Shown: positions 27,070-35,596 of the stretch, piece after piece | How the letters are laid out: every line of letters starts with the position of its first letter | How positions within the stretch are numbered: the stretch's first letter is position 1 | Origin: Pseudoflavonifractor intestinihominis | GTDB taxonomy: Bacteria > Bacillota > Clostridia > Oscillospirales > Oscillospiraceae | Reading direction: 5' to 3' | DNA length: 64,000 bases | Assembly: GCF_040096055.1 (NCBI RefSeq) | Contig: NZ_JBBMFK010000016.1 | Span: 1-64,000, forward strand | Notes under the pieces: generated by a model | Database searches by the model: none | What the model was told of the DNA's origin: nothing | Seen by the model: only the letters and a program-made list of their open reading frames with translations | Position numbers and translations under genes: made by a program

Positions 27070-28027
27070 TATCATTCAGGTCATCTTTAATACCGACTTC
27101 TTCTTCACCACCATCCGCGTTATGACCCCGGTGCTGTACGCCGCCATGGCCTGTATGGTCTTCTACAAGGGCGGCGTGGACGCCATCGGAACCGAAGGCA
27201 TCATGCTTCTCTGCTCCCTGGCGGGCGTGCTGGGCGGCTACTTCACCGGCAGCGCCTTCCTGGGCGTGGTCATCGCCTTTGCCGCGGGCGCCTTCTTCGC
27301 CTGCCTGTATACCTTTGTGGTCCTCCGGCTGGGCAGCGAGGCCATCCTGGCCGGTATCGCCCTCAATACCCTGGCCAGCGGCCTGACCATCTTCGTTCTG
27401 TACTATGTCACCGGCGAAAAGGGCTCCACCCAGAGCCTTAACAGCCCGGTGTGCCCCAGCATCGACATCCCCATCCTCAAGGACATCCCCATCCTGGGCG
27501 ACATCCTGTCCGGACACAATATCCTGACCTATGTGGCCGTGCTGCTGGTCATCGTGCTCTTCTTCCTCATCTACAAGACCCCTACCGGACTGCGCATCCG
27601 CACTGTGGGTGAAAATCCCCAGGCGGCCCGCTCCGTGGGCATCCATGTGCGGAAATACCGCTATCTGACCTCCATTATCGCCGGCGGCCTGGCGGGTATG
27701 GGCGGCGCGTTTATGTCCATGGCCTACGTGTCCAACTTCTCCCGGGAAATGATCGCCGGCCGAGGCTACATCGGCATGGCCGCCGAGGGCATGGGCCGGG
27801 GCACACCCCTCGGCGTGCTCCTGTCCTCCATCATCTTCGGCGCCGCCGACTCCCTGGCCACCCGGCTCCAGATGCTCAACGTGCCTGCCCGTCTGGTGCA
27901 GGCCCTGCCCTACGCCATCACCATCATTGCCATTGCCATCTACTCCTACATCAGAACACAGAGGAAAGCAAAGAACTCCTCCGGGGCGGGCGCCGCAGCG
28001 GAGGCAGCCGGTAAGAAAGGAACGTGA
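27062..28027 (+). CDS. nucleoside ABC transporter permease 2 (YufQ-like)
   Basis: A 321-residue permease of the same family: TPVLYAAMACMVFYKGGVDAIGTEGIMLL near the N-terminus, LRIRTVGENPQAARSVGI and the loop AGRGYIGMAAEGMGRGTPLG. The Ala/Lys-rich C-terminal tail (RKAKNSSGAGAAAEAAGKKG) is cytoplasmic. Its stop codon directly abuts the start of the ADP-ribosylglycohydrolase-family gene, so the enzyme is translated with the transporter. Confidence 0.93.
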   Translation: MADIIQVIFNTDFFFTTIRVMTPVLYAAMACMVFYKGGVDAIGTEGIMLLCSLAGVLGGYFTGSAFLGVVIAFAAGAFFACLYTFVVLRLGSEAILAGIALNTLASGLTIFVLYYVTGEKGSTQSLNSPVCPSIDIPILKDIPILGDILSGHNILTYVAVLLVIVLFFLIYKTPTGLRIRTVGENPQAARSVGIHVRKYRYLTSIIAGGLAGMGGAFMSMAYVSNFSREMIAGRGYIGMAAEGMGRGTPLGVLLSSIIFGAADSLATRLQMLNVPARLVQALPYAITIIAIAIYSYIRTQRKAKNSSGAGAAAEAAGKKGT

Positions 28028-29422
28028 ATGCCAATGAAAGCGCGTGAGCTGACCACAAAGGCCCTGTTTGAAACCACCCCCCGTCTCCAGACCAAGGAGG
28101 AGTCCTCCTGGATGGAGGCCAAGGTGGACCAGGGCGCACTGGACATCAACGAGGCCCGTGGCCGCTGGTACACCCGTGTGCCCGGCTCCCTGGCCCCCGA
28201 CCACACCCTGCTGGGCGCCATCCAGGCCATGGAGAACAAGGGCTACGACGTGACCGAGGCCGAGGCCCTGATCCCCATCATGCAGAAGGCATTTGACGAG
28301 CACGATGATGTGAAGATGCTCCAGTACTATGCCAAGCTCTTCGAGGTGCTGGGCCGGGCTCCCAAGATCCCCGACCACCCCTATTGGAGCTACGCCCAGT
28401 ACGAGTCCTTTGACGACCACGCCGCCGAAGTCACCTTCCCCGCGCCCAGGGCCGTGCCCGACAATATCCCCATCTTTGAACGGCAGCACGCCGGTTGGAT
28501 CGCCCAGGTGGCGGGCGCCGCCGTGGGCACCATCATCGAGGGCTACTGCACCGACAAGCTGCGGGAGACCTTTGGCGAGATCTACGGCTATCTCCGGGAG
28601 CCCACCACCTACAATGACGACGTGCTCTTTGAGCTGGCCTTCCTCAACGCCGTCCGGGATCACGGCTCCAAGGTGACCTCCGAGGACATCGGCATGGAGT
28701 GGATCGGCCGCATCGAGTACACCTGGACCGCGGAAGAGGCCGCCTTCCGCAACATGAAGCGGGGTATTTTCCCGCCCATGAGCGCCAAGGTCAACAACCC
28801 CTGGAACGAGTGGATCGGCGCCCAGATGCGGGGCTCCGTCTGCGGCATGGTGGCCCCCGGCGACCCGGAGCTGGCCGCCCGGCTGGCCTGGATCGACGGC
28901 GCCGTCTCCCATGTCAACAACGGCATCCTGGGCGAGGTGTTCAACGCCGTCATGACCGCCCTTGCCTATGTGGAGACCGACATCCGCAAGGTGTTGGAGG
29001 ACTCCATCGCCCTCATTCCCCCCAAGAGCGAGTATTACTCGGTGGTCAAGTTCGCCTGGGACGCCTGCCGGCGCCACGACGCCTGGGAGCCCGCCTGGCG
29101 GGAGTGTGAGGAGAAGTACAAGCGCTACAACTGGATCCACACCTATCCCAATGCGGCGGCCGAGGTGGTGGCCCTCTACTTCGCCGGCAACGACTTTGAC
29201 GAGTGCATGCACATCATCGCCATGTGCGGCCAGGACGTGGACTGCAACGGAGGCCAGATCGCCACCCTGTACGGCGCCATGATGGGCTACGCCGCGATCG
29301 ACCACAAGTGGAGCGACCCCTTCCAGGACAAGTTTGACAGCCTGTTCCGGGGCTACGAGCACACCACCCTCTCCTTCATCGCCCAGCTGACCATGGACGC
29401 CGCCCAGGCGTTGAAGGGCTGA
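28028..29422 (+). CDS. ADP-ribosylglycohydrolase family protein (putative nucleosidase)
   Basis: A 464-residue protein. After ~150 residues of N-terminal helical sequence it has the metal-dependent ADP-ribosylglycohydrolase fold: GAAVGTIIEGY, the TYNDD acidic pair (Asp197-Asp198) and the late GQDVDCNGGQIATLYGAMMG (Asp403, Asp405) that would bind Mg2+. The usual D-T-x-G reads D-C-N-G-G. It is the last gene of the nucleoside transporter operon, while ribokinase lies opposite, so I infer that it cleaves the N-glycosidic bond of imported nucleosides. Removal of ADP-ribose from proteins is the family default and remains possible. Confidence 0.82.
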   Translation: MPMKARELTTKALFETTPRLQTKEESSWMEAKVDQGALDINEARGRWYTRVPGSLAPDHTLLGAIQAMENKGYDVTEAEALIPIMQKAFDEHDDVKMLQYYAKLFEVLGRAPKIPDHPYWSYAQYESFDDHAAEVTFPAPRAVPDNIPIFERQHAGWIAQVAGAAVGTIIEGYCTDKLRETFGEIYGYLREPTTYNDDVLFELAFLNAVRDHGSKVTSEDIGMEWIGRIEYTWTAEEAAFRNMKRGIFPPMSAKVNNPWNEWIGAQMRGSVCGMVAPGDPELAARLAWIDGAVSHVNNGILGEVFNAVMTALAYVETDIRKVLEDSIALIPPKSEYYSVVKFAWDACRRHDAWEPAWRECEEKYKRYNWIHTYPNAAAEVVALYFAGNDFDECMHIIAMCGQDVDCNGGQIATLYGAMMGYAAIDHKWSDPFQDKFDSLFRGYEHTTLSFIAQLTMDAAQALKG

Positions 29423-29448
29423 CACGACATCCTCCCCTCTCTCATAAA

Positions 29449-29500
29449 GCCGCGCCCCCGGATCCCCTGCGACAGGGTATCCGGGGGCGCGGCCTTGTCT
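29449..29500 (+). terminator. terminator of the nucleoside operon
   Basis: GCCGCGCCCCCGGA (29449-29462) pairs with TCCGGGGGCGCGGC, then CTTGTCTGT. It also sits downstream of the converging small gene. Confidence 0.8.
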
Positions 29501-29501
29501 G

Positions 29502-29627
29502 TCAGGCGGCCTCCTCGGCCAGCTCGGCCAGGGCCTCCCGCTCGCTGTCGGCGGAGAAGCGGAAGCGCCCGTAGGCGTCGTACACCTCCACATGACCACG
29601 GACCCAGCGCATGGAATACTCGTTCAT
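29502..29627 (-). CDS. 41-residue small protein, unknown
   Basis: Encodes MNEYSMRWVRGHVEVYDAYG and a helical acidic tail (REALAELAEEAA). An excellent ribosome binding site (AAAGGAG, 9 nt before the ATG at 29627) and a -10-like TATACT at 29691-29696 on the same strand support expression. The pattern of a short beta hairpin followed by a helix resembles small unannotated proteins of Clostridia. No function can be assigned. Confidence 0.65.
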   Translation of the reverse strand: MNEYSMRWVRGHVEVYDAYGRFRFSADSEREALAELAEEAA

Positions 29628-29740
29628 AACCGGACACTCCTTTCTGTCTGCCCCGCCTTGGCGGGCTGTCTCTCCTGTCCTTACGTGCACAGTATAGCAA
29701 ATAACAAGTCCTATAAACCGGACTTTTATTCTCCTGGGCG

Positions 29741-29780
29741 AAAAAACTCCCCGGACGGAAATCCCGTCCGGGGAGCGAAA
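29741..29780 (-). terminator. terminator of the flavin reductase gene
   Basis: Minus strand CTCCCCGGACGG, short loop, CCGTCCGGGGAG, followed by TTTTTTCGCC. Confidence 0.8.
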
Positions 29781-29801
29781 AAAATCGGGGAAAGAGGCTG
29801 G

Positions 29802-31742
29802 TTACTGGCCCAGCACGGCGGCAGCCGCGTTGGCGCCGGCCAGACGGCCGGAGGTCAGAGCGAAGCCCAGGCCCACGCCCTCCACGTTGACGTAGGCGGC
29901 CACGCTGACGCCGCTGCAGTTGTTGCCGGTGGCGTACAGGCCGGGGATGGGGTTCATGTCGTCATCCACCACCTGGAGCTCCTTGGTCACGTTTACGCCG
30001 CCCAGGGCGCCCAGCACGGCGTTGTAGCCCTTGGTGACGTAGAAGGGGCCCTCCTCCACGGAGTAGACCAGGCTCTCAGCGCTCTTGAAGAACTCCTCGT
30101 CGTCGCCGCTGGCCACGTAGGTGTTGTAGCGGGACACGGTGTCCTTCAGGGTGTCGGCGTCACAGCCGATGAACTCGGCCACCTCGTCCAGGGTCTGGCA
30201 CACCTTGCCGTCGCCGCTCTCGGTCAGCTTCTCAAAGTCGCTGGCAAAGACCTCCGGGTCCACGATGGCGTGGTAGATGGTCCGCTCGCCGTCCTCGCCG
30301 ATGATGCCGAAGCGGTCCCAATAGTGGACCCAGGTGCCGGTGTTCTCATAGGAGCTGTCGCACCAGCGGTCCACGGTGGCCTGGTCCACAATGGTGTAGG
30401 CGTAGCCGCCCTGGGCCAGCACGGCGCTGGAGAACTCCACGGTGTCCTTCAGCAGGTCCTCGTTCATGAACCGCTCGCCCAGGTGGTTGACCCACAGGAT
30501 GGGGGTGTTCAGGGTCAGCTGCTCGGCCACCTCGATGTCGGCGGTCTTGGTGCCCACGCCGTGGTTCATGGTGAGCAGCTCGCCCTGGGCGGCGCCCACG
30601 TCGTACATCATCTGCAGGCCGGAGCCGTCGTTGCCGCCGATGACGTTGACGGTGTCATACACCTTGTCGCCCAGGGCCTGGCGCATCATCTCCTCGTTGC
30701 CGGCGAAGCTGCCGGTGGAGACGATCACCGCGCCGGCGTTGACGGTCAGGGTGCCGCCGTCCTCCTTGGTGCACACGGCGCCGGTCACCGCGCCGCTGTC
30801 ATCGGTGAGCAGGCTGGTGGCGGTGGTGTTGTAGCGGATGTCCACGCCGTTGTCGTCCAGGGCCTGGCCCAGGTAGGTGAAGGGGTCGGCGTTGTTCCAG
30901 CGGTGGTAGATGATGGTCTCGTCAAAGTGGGCGATCTGCTGGGCGGTCTTGGACAGGTAGACCTTCACGCCCTTGTCCAGCAGGTACTCCACCGTGTTCT
31001 TGGCCTCGCTGACAAAGGTGCGGATGAGCTGGGCGTTGGCCAGCTGGTTGCTCTGGTCCATCAGCTTCTCGTACCAGTACTCCTCGTCGGAGCCCAGATC
31101 GTCGCCGTACCGCTCGTACTGGAGGGAGGTGCCGATGGCGAACATGCCCTGGGCTGCGTTGCCCATGCCGCCCAGCACGCCGGTGCTCTCCACGCCCACC
31201 ACAGTGGCGCCCGCCTCAGCGGCGCTGAGGGCGGCCATGGTGCCGGAGGCGCCCATGCCGATGACCAGCACGTCGGCGGTGACCTCCTCGTCCTCACCGG
31301 CGGGGGCCGCTTCCTCCTCCACGGACATGCCGGCCTGGGTCATGGCGTCCTTGGCGGCGGCCATGACGGCCTCGCTGGTGACGGTGGCGCCGGACACGCC
31401 GTCAATGTCGGCGCTCTGGGCGTCCAGGATCTGCTGGGCCAGGTCGGGCAGGGTGGCCCGGCCCACGTCCTCGGTCTCGCTGTCGCCTGCGGCGTCCACG
31501 GCGGTAATGGCGCCGCCGGACACGGTGATGGTCACGCTCACCTCGCCGCCGAAACCCTCGGCGGTGCCGGTGTAGGTGCCGTCGGTCACGCCGCCGGCGG
31601 GAGACTGGGAGACCTCCTCACTGGCGCTGGGGGAGACAGAGGGGGTGGTCTCCGTCTCCTGGTTGATGCAGCCCCCCAGCACGGCGGCCAGCATGGCGCC
31701 GCACAGCACAAGGGACAGCAGTTTTTTGATGGTTCCTCTCAT
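29802..31742 (-). CDS. extracellular FMN/FAD reductase lipoprotein (fumarate-reductase-like)
   Basis: 646 residues. Signal peptide with lipobox VLGGC (Cys25); a Ser/Thr/Pro/Glu linker; an FMN-binding domain (about 52-137) with DGVSGAT, whose Thr is the covalent FMN attachment site in this family; then a FAD-binding flavoprotein domain with GMGASG and the fumarate-reductase/succinate-dehydrogenase fold to the end. Such surface reductases accept electrons through flavins from extracellular electron-transfer chains and reduce fumarate-like, cinnamate-like or other enoate substrates. The acceptor is unknown. AAGGAGG precedes the ATG. An AraC regulator diverges from it. Confidence 0.88.
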   Translation of the reverse strand: MRGTIKKLLSLVLCGAMLAAVLGGCINQETETTPSVSPSASEEVSQSPAGGVTDGTYTGTAEGFGGEVSVTITVSGGAITAVDAAGDSETEDVGRATLPDLAQQILDAQSADIDGVSGATVTSEAVMAAAKDAMTQAGMSVEEEAAPAGEDEEVTADVLVIGMGASGTMAALSAAEAGATVVGVESTGVLGGMGNAAQGMFAIGTSLQYERYGDDLGSDEEYWYEKLMDQSNQLANAQLIRTFVSEAKNTVEYLLDKGVKVYLSKTAQQIAHFDETIIYHRWNNADPFTYLGQALDDNGVDIRYNTTATSLLTDDSGAVTGAVCTKEDGGTLTVNAGAVIVSTGSFAGNEEMMRQALGDKVYDTVNVIGGNDGSGLQMMYDVGAAQGELLTMNHGVGTKTADIEVAEQLTLNTPILWVNHLGERFMNEDLLKDTVEFSSAVLAQGGYAYTIVDQATVDRWCDSSYENTGTWVHYWDRFGIIGEDGERTIYHAIVDPEVFASDFEKLTESGDGKVCQTLDEVAEFIGCDADTLKDTVSRYNTYVASGDDEEFFKSAESLVYSVEEGPFYVTKGYNAVLGALGGVNVTKELQVVDDDMNPIPGLYATGNNCSGVSVAAYVNVEGVGLGFALTSGRLAGANAAAAVLGQ

Positions 31743-31929
31743 GTTCCATATCCTCCTTGCAGCATGGGCCCTGCCGGAATACCTCTCCGGCCTGCCCGCC
31801 CGGGCAAACGGCAGGTGCGTTCCCCTGCCGCCCGGTGTTCGTTAAAAGATTATCACATCCACATTCCCCCAACAATTGACGTATCTTGTGCCAAAAGTGT
31901 CTTATTTTTGGATTTCTTCCCGGTCGCTC

Positions 31930-31959
31930 TTGTAGCCCGGGGGCAAAAAACAGTATAAT
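31930..31959 (+). promoter_or_regulatory. candidate promoter of the AraC regulator
   Basis: TTGTAG (31930-31935), an 18-nt spacer and TATAAT (31954-31959), 40 nt before the ATG at 32000. Confidence 0.5.
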
Positions 31960-31999
31960 AACAGGCGGAGAAACCTGGAACAGGGGAGGGAATTGGTCC

Positions 32000-32905
32000 A
32001 TGGCGCAGCGTGGAGCGTGGAATCTGGTTTTGGCGGGGCTGGCGGCGGGACCGGTCCAGGCCGGGGGCGTGACCCTGGAGGCCGAGGGGCCGGGGGAGCA
32101 CCCCGGGGGCCACTTTCTGCTGCTGTTCACCCCGGAGAGCGTGCGGCTGCGCCTGAGGAGCAAGCGGACCATCCCCCTGACGCCGGGCAGCTTTCTGCTG
32201 CTGCGCAGCCGGAGGGGCTACCAGGTGGAGGAGGGCCGGGTGCTGGCCCTGCGCTATCCCGCGGCCTTTTTCGACGGGCTGTTCTTCAGCCAGCTGGCCG
32301 ACTGCCGCATCCTGTTCGACCTGATGCGCCTGGAGGACCCGGAGGAGGAGTTCCTCTGCTTTGATTACCGGTCCGGGGACCCGGTGTGGGGCTGTGCCCT
32401 GGCCCTGTGCCGGGAGCTGCTCACCGGGGACAGCTTCACCCCCAAGCTGCTCCACTGCGGCACGGTCCAGCTCTTCACCCTGCTCCAGCGGGGATTTCAG
32501 AGCCATCTCTCGGTGAGCCGCTCCACCATGCTGCGGGACAACCCCTTCGGCCAGCTGCTCAAGTATATGGGCGACCACTACGACACCGTCACCCTGACCG
32601 ATCTGGCCCGCCGGTTCAACTACAACCCCAGCTACCTCTCCGCCTATTTCCGCCGGGTCACCGGCGAGACCTTCAGCCAGAAGCTCTATCACATCCGCAT
32701 GGAACAGGCCCTCTGGGCCCTGGAGCACACCGACCGGGCGGTGCAGGACATCAGCCAGTCCCTGGGCTTCCGGGAGAAGAGCTATTTCCTCCGCCGGTTC
32801 AAGGCGGAGTACGGCTGTACCCCCTCCCAGTACCGCCGCCGCCTGGGCAAGTCCAAGTCGGGGCCGCCCGAACTGGCGGACAAAAACAGCGGGACATCCG
32901 GATAA
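32000..32905 (+). CDS. AraC family transcriptional regulator
   Basis: 301 residues. A cupin-like N-terminal sensor domain (with HPGGHFLLLF and LTPGSFLLLRSRRGYQV) is followed by the two-helix-turn-helix AraC domain: LTDLARRFNYNPSYLSAYFRRVTGETFSQ and VQDISQSLGFREKSYFLRRFKAEYGCTPSQYRR. The start at 32000 is supported by GGGGAGGG ten nt upstream. It diverges from the FMN/FAD reductase lipoprotein and probably controls it in response to the reductase substrate. Its stop codon lies in the loop of the terminator. Confidence 0.92.
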   Translation: MAQRGAWNLVLAGLAAGPVQAGGVTLEAEGPGEHPGGHFLLLFTPESVRLRLRSKRTIPLTPGSFLLLRSRRGYQVEEGRVLALRYPAAFFDGLFFSQLADCRILFDLMRLEDPEEEFLCFDYRSGDPVWGCALALCRELLTGDSFTPKLLHCGTVQLFTLLQRGFQSHLSVSRSTMLRDNPFGQLLKYMGDHYDTVTLTDLARRFNYNPSYLSAYFRRVTGETFSQKLYHIRMEQALWALEHTDRAVQDISQSLGFREKSYFLRRFKAEYGCTPSQYRRRLGKSKSGPPELADKNSGTSG

Positions 32906-32926
32906 CTCCGGATGTCCCGCTGTTTT
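32883..32926. terminator. bidirectional terminator overlapping the araC-type stop codon
   Basis: AAAACAGCGGGACATCCGG, a 6-nt loop, then the exact complement ending in TGTTTT. The loop includes the TAA. Confidence 0.85.
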
Positions 32927-32942
32927 GCGATATGTGTAGTTC

Positions 32943-34943
32943 TTACTTCTTGTCCTCGGGCTTTCCCTCGTCGGGGGCGGGCACGTCGATGTCCCCGGGA
33001 GACACCCGCCTGCCCTCAGGGGTCAGCTCGCTCCGCTGGCGGCGGATGGAGGGCACGTCCTCCACACGGCTCTTGATGCTGCCGTCCTCCTCCCGGAGGG
33101 CGTCCGGGTCGGTGAAGACCAGCTCGAAGTCAGCGGCGTCCATGGTCTCGTTCTCCAGCAGGTACTGGGCGGTCAGCTCCAGCTGCTCCCGCTGCCGGGT
33201 GAGGATATCCCTGCACCGGGCGTAGGCCTTGTCGATGATGGCCTTGACCTCCTGGTCGATCAGGTCAGCGGTCTCCTCGGAGTAGCTCTTGGCCTGGGCC
33301 ATGGAGCGGCCGATGAAGATCTCGTCGTGGCCCGAGTCAAAGACCACGCTGCCCAGCTTGTCGCTCATGCCGTACCGCATGACCATGTTGCGGGCGATGG
33401 CGGAGGCCCGCTGCAGGTCGTTGCCCGCGCCGGTGGAGATGTCCCCCAGCACCAGCTGCTCGGCCACCCGGCCGCCCAGCAGGGAGGCGATGCGCTCCTC
33501 CAGCTCGGTGCGGGAGAGGAAGCTCTTGTCCTCCTGGGGCAGGGAGATGGTCATGCCGCCGGCACGGCCCCGGGGCACAATGGTGATCTGGTGGACCGGG
33601 TCGGCGGTCTCCAGGGCGTGGCTGACCACGGCGTGGCCCGCCTCGTGGTAGGCGGTGAGCTTCCGCTCCCGCTCGATGACCACCCGGCTCTTCTTCTCCG
33701 GCCCGGCGATGACCTTGATGACCGCCTCGTGGAGGTCGGGCTTGGTGATGAACCGCTCCCCCCGGCGGGCGGCCAGCAGGGCGGCCTCGTTCATCAGGTT
33801 CTCCAGGTCCGCGCCGGTGAAGCCGCCGGTGGCCCTGGCCACGTCCTTCAGGTCCACGTCCTCGGCCAGAGGCTTGTTGCGGGCGTGGATCTTCAGGATC
33901 TCCTCCCGGCCCTTGATGTCGGGGGCGCCCACGTAGATCTGCCGGTCAAACCGGCCGGGGCGCAGGAGAGCGGGGTCCAGAATGTCCTGCCGGTTGGTGG
34001 CGGCCATGACGATGACCCCCTCGTTGGCGGCAAAGCCGTCCATCTCCACCAGCAGCTGGTTGAGCGTCTGCTCCCGCTCGTCGTGGCCGCCGCCCAGGCC
34101 GGTGCCTCTCTGGCGGCCCACAGCGTCGATCTCGTCGATGAACACGATGGCGGGGGCGTTCTTCTTGGCCTGGTCAAACAGGTCCCGGACACGGCTGGCG
34201 CCCACGCCCACGTACAGCTCCACAAAGTCGGAGCCGGAGATGGACAGGAAGTGGACCCCGGCCTCACCGGCCACGGCCTTGGCCAGCAGGGTCTTGCCGG
34301 TGCCCGGAGGGCCCACCAGCAGGATGCCCTTGGGGATGCGGGCGCCCAGGGCCAGGAAGCGCTTGGGGTCCCGCAGGAACTCCACCACCTCCCGCAGCTC
34401 CTCCTTCTCCTCGTCGGCGCCGGCCACATCGGCAAAGGTGACCTTCTTGCCCTCGTCGGAGACGGTGCGGGTGCGGGCCCGGGAGTACCGGCTGGTCTTG
34501 TCGGCGCCGCCGCCGCCCCCGGCCTGCCGCTGGAACATGATGTACCACATGGCGAAGAACACCACCACGATCACCAGCGTGGGCAGCAGGGCGCTGGCCC
34601 AGGCGGGCAGACGGAAGCCCGCCGGGTAGTCAAAGGCCTGGATGATGCCGTTGGCGTGCTGCTTGACAATGGTGTCGTTGAAGTCCTGGTAGAACAGCTC
34701 AAAGCTGGGCAGCTTGTAGCTGACCGTATAGCTGCCCTGGTAGGGCTCCCACAGCTCCATGGTCACCACGTCGTCCTTGACCTGCAGGGTCTTGACCTGC
34801 TGGTTGTCCAGCAGGTCGTGGATCTCAGAGTAGTAGACCGCTTTCCCCGCGTTCAGCCCCATCAGCGCGTAGACGGTGGAGAGCAAAATGAGGAAAATGA
34901 ACAGGTAGAACACCAGGTCGCGGCCGGAAATTTTCTTCTTCAA
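32943..34943 (-). CDS. ftsH: ATP-dependent zinc metalloprotease FtsH (operon copy)
   Basis: A 666-residue membrane AAA+ protease that degrades misfolded and regulatory membrane proteins. N-terminal TM helix, a ~80-residue extracytoplasmic domain, a second TM helix, AAA+ domain with GPPGTGKT, FIDEIDAVGRQRG and the second region of homology, then the peptidase domain with HEAGH (residues 433-437). The acidic C-terminal tail (RVSPGDIDVPAPDEGKPEDKK) is longer than in the second copy. It lies in the conserved Bacillota order tilS-hpt-ftsH and is the last gene of that run. A paralogue is at 47.3-49.2 kb. Confidence 0.96.
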   Translation of the reverse strand: MKKKISGRDLVFYLFIFLILLSTVYALMGLNAGKAVYYSEIHDLLDNQQVKTLQVKDDVVTMELWEPYQGSYTVSYKLPSFELFYQDFNDTIVKQHANGIIQAFDYPAGFRLPAWASALLPTLVIVVVFFAMWYIMFQRQAGGGGGADKTSRYSRARTRTVSDEGKKVTFADVAGADEEKEELREVVEFLRDPKRFLALGARIPKGILLVGPPGTGKTLLAKAVAGEAGVHFLSISGSDFVELYVGVGASRVRDLFDQAKKNAPAIVFIDEIDAVGRQRGTGLGGGHDEREQTLNQLLVEMDGFAANEGVIVMAATNRQDILDPALLRPGRFDRQIYVGAPDIKGREEILKIHARNKPLAEDVDLKDVARATGGFTGADLENLMNEAALLAARRGERFITKPDLHEAVIKVIAGPEKKSRVVIERERKLTAYHEAGHAVVSHALETADPVHQITIVPRGRAGGMTISLPQEDKSFLSRTELEERIASLLGGRVAEQLVLGDISTGAGNDLQRASAIARNMVMRYGMSDKLGSVVFDSGHDEIFIGRSMAQAKSYSEETADLIDQEVKAIIDKAYARCRDILTRQREQLELTAQYLLENETMDAADFELVFTDPDALREEDGSIKSRVEDVPSIRRQRSELTPEGRRVSPGDIDVPAPDEGKPEDKK

Positions 34944-35041
34944 TACGGACCTCTCCCTCCACGGGGCGCCCGTTGAGGGCGGGCCCGTTTCATTTCACAG
35001 CTTATGATACGCCGCCGGAAGGCCGGGATGGACGGGGGCGC

Positions 35042-35590
35042 TCAGCCCTCGCCGCCGTACACCCGGGGCTTGAGGATGCCGATGTAGGGCAGGTTGCGGT
35101 ACTTCTCGGCGTAGTCCAGGCCGTAGCCCACCACGAACTCGTCGGGGATGGCGAAGCCGCTGTAGTCCACGTGGACCTCCTTCACCCGGCGGTCGGGCTT
35201 ATCCAGCAGGGTGCACAGCTTCATGGACGCGGGCTTGCGGGCCCGGAGCAGCTCCATCAGGTAGGACAGGGTGTTGCCCGAGTCCAGAATGTCCTCCACC
35301 ACGATGATGTCCTTGCCCTCGATGTCGTCGGACAGGTCCTTGGTGATCTGCACCTGGCCAGTGGAGGTGGTGCCCTTGCCGTAGGAGGACACGGACATGA
35401 AGTCGATGGTGCAGGGCACCTCGATCTTCCGGGTCAGGTCGGCCATAAACACAAAGGAACCCCGCAGCACCGAGATGAGCATAGGCTCCTTCCCGGCGTA
35501 GTCCCGGTTGATTTCGGCGGCGATCTCGCTCACCCGCTTATCCAGCTCTTCCTCAGAAAAAAGTACCCGTTCAATGTCCTGTTCCAGCAT
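35042..35590 (-). CDS. hpt: hypoxanthine (guanine) phosphoribosyltransferase
   Basis: A 182-residue purine salvage enzyme converting hypoxanthine or guanine and PRPP to IMP or GMP. The PRPP-binding signature IIVVEDILDSGNTL and the N-terminal VLRGSFVFMADL loop are present, and the length matches. It starts 6 nt downstream of tilS. It would work on bases released by the nucleoside regulon elsewhere in this window. Confidence 0.95.
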   Translation of the reverse strand: MLEQDIERVLFSEEELDKRVSEIAAEINRDYAGKEPMLISVLRGSFVFMADLTRKIEVPCTIDFMSVSSYGKGTTSTGQVQITKDLSDDIEGKDIIVVEDILDSGNTLSYLMELLRARKPASMKLCTLLDKPDRRVKEVHVDYSGFAIPDEFVVGYGLDYAEKYRNLPYIGILKPRVYGGEG

Positions 35591-35596
35591 AGTCGC

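Noticed and set aside
29592..31958. 788-codon plus-strand frame opposite the flavin reductase gene
   Set aside because: Antisense shadow of a confidently identified lipoprotein; no start signal of its own.
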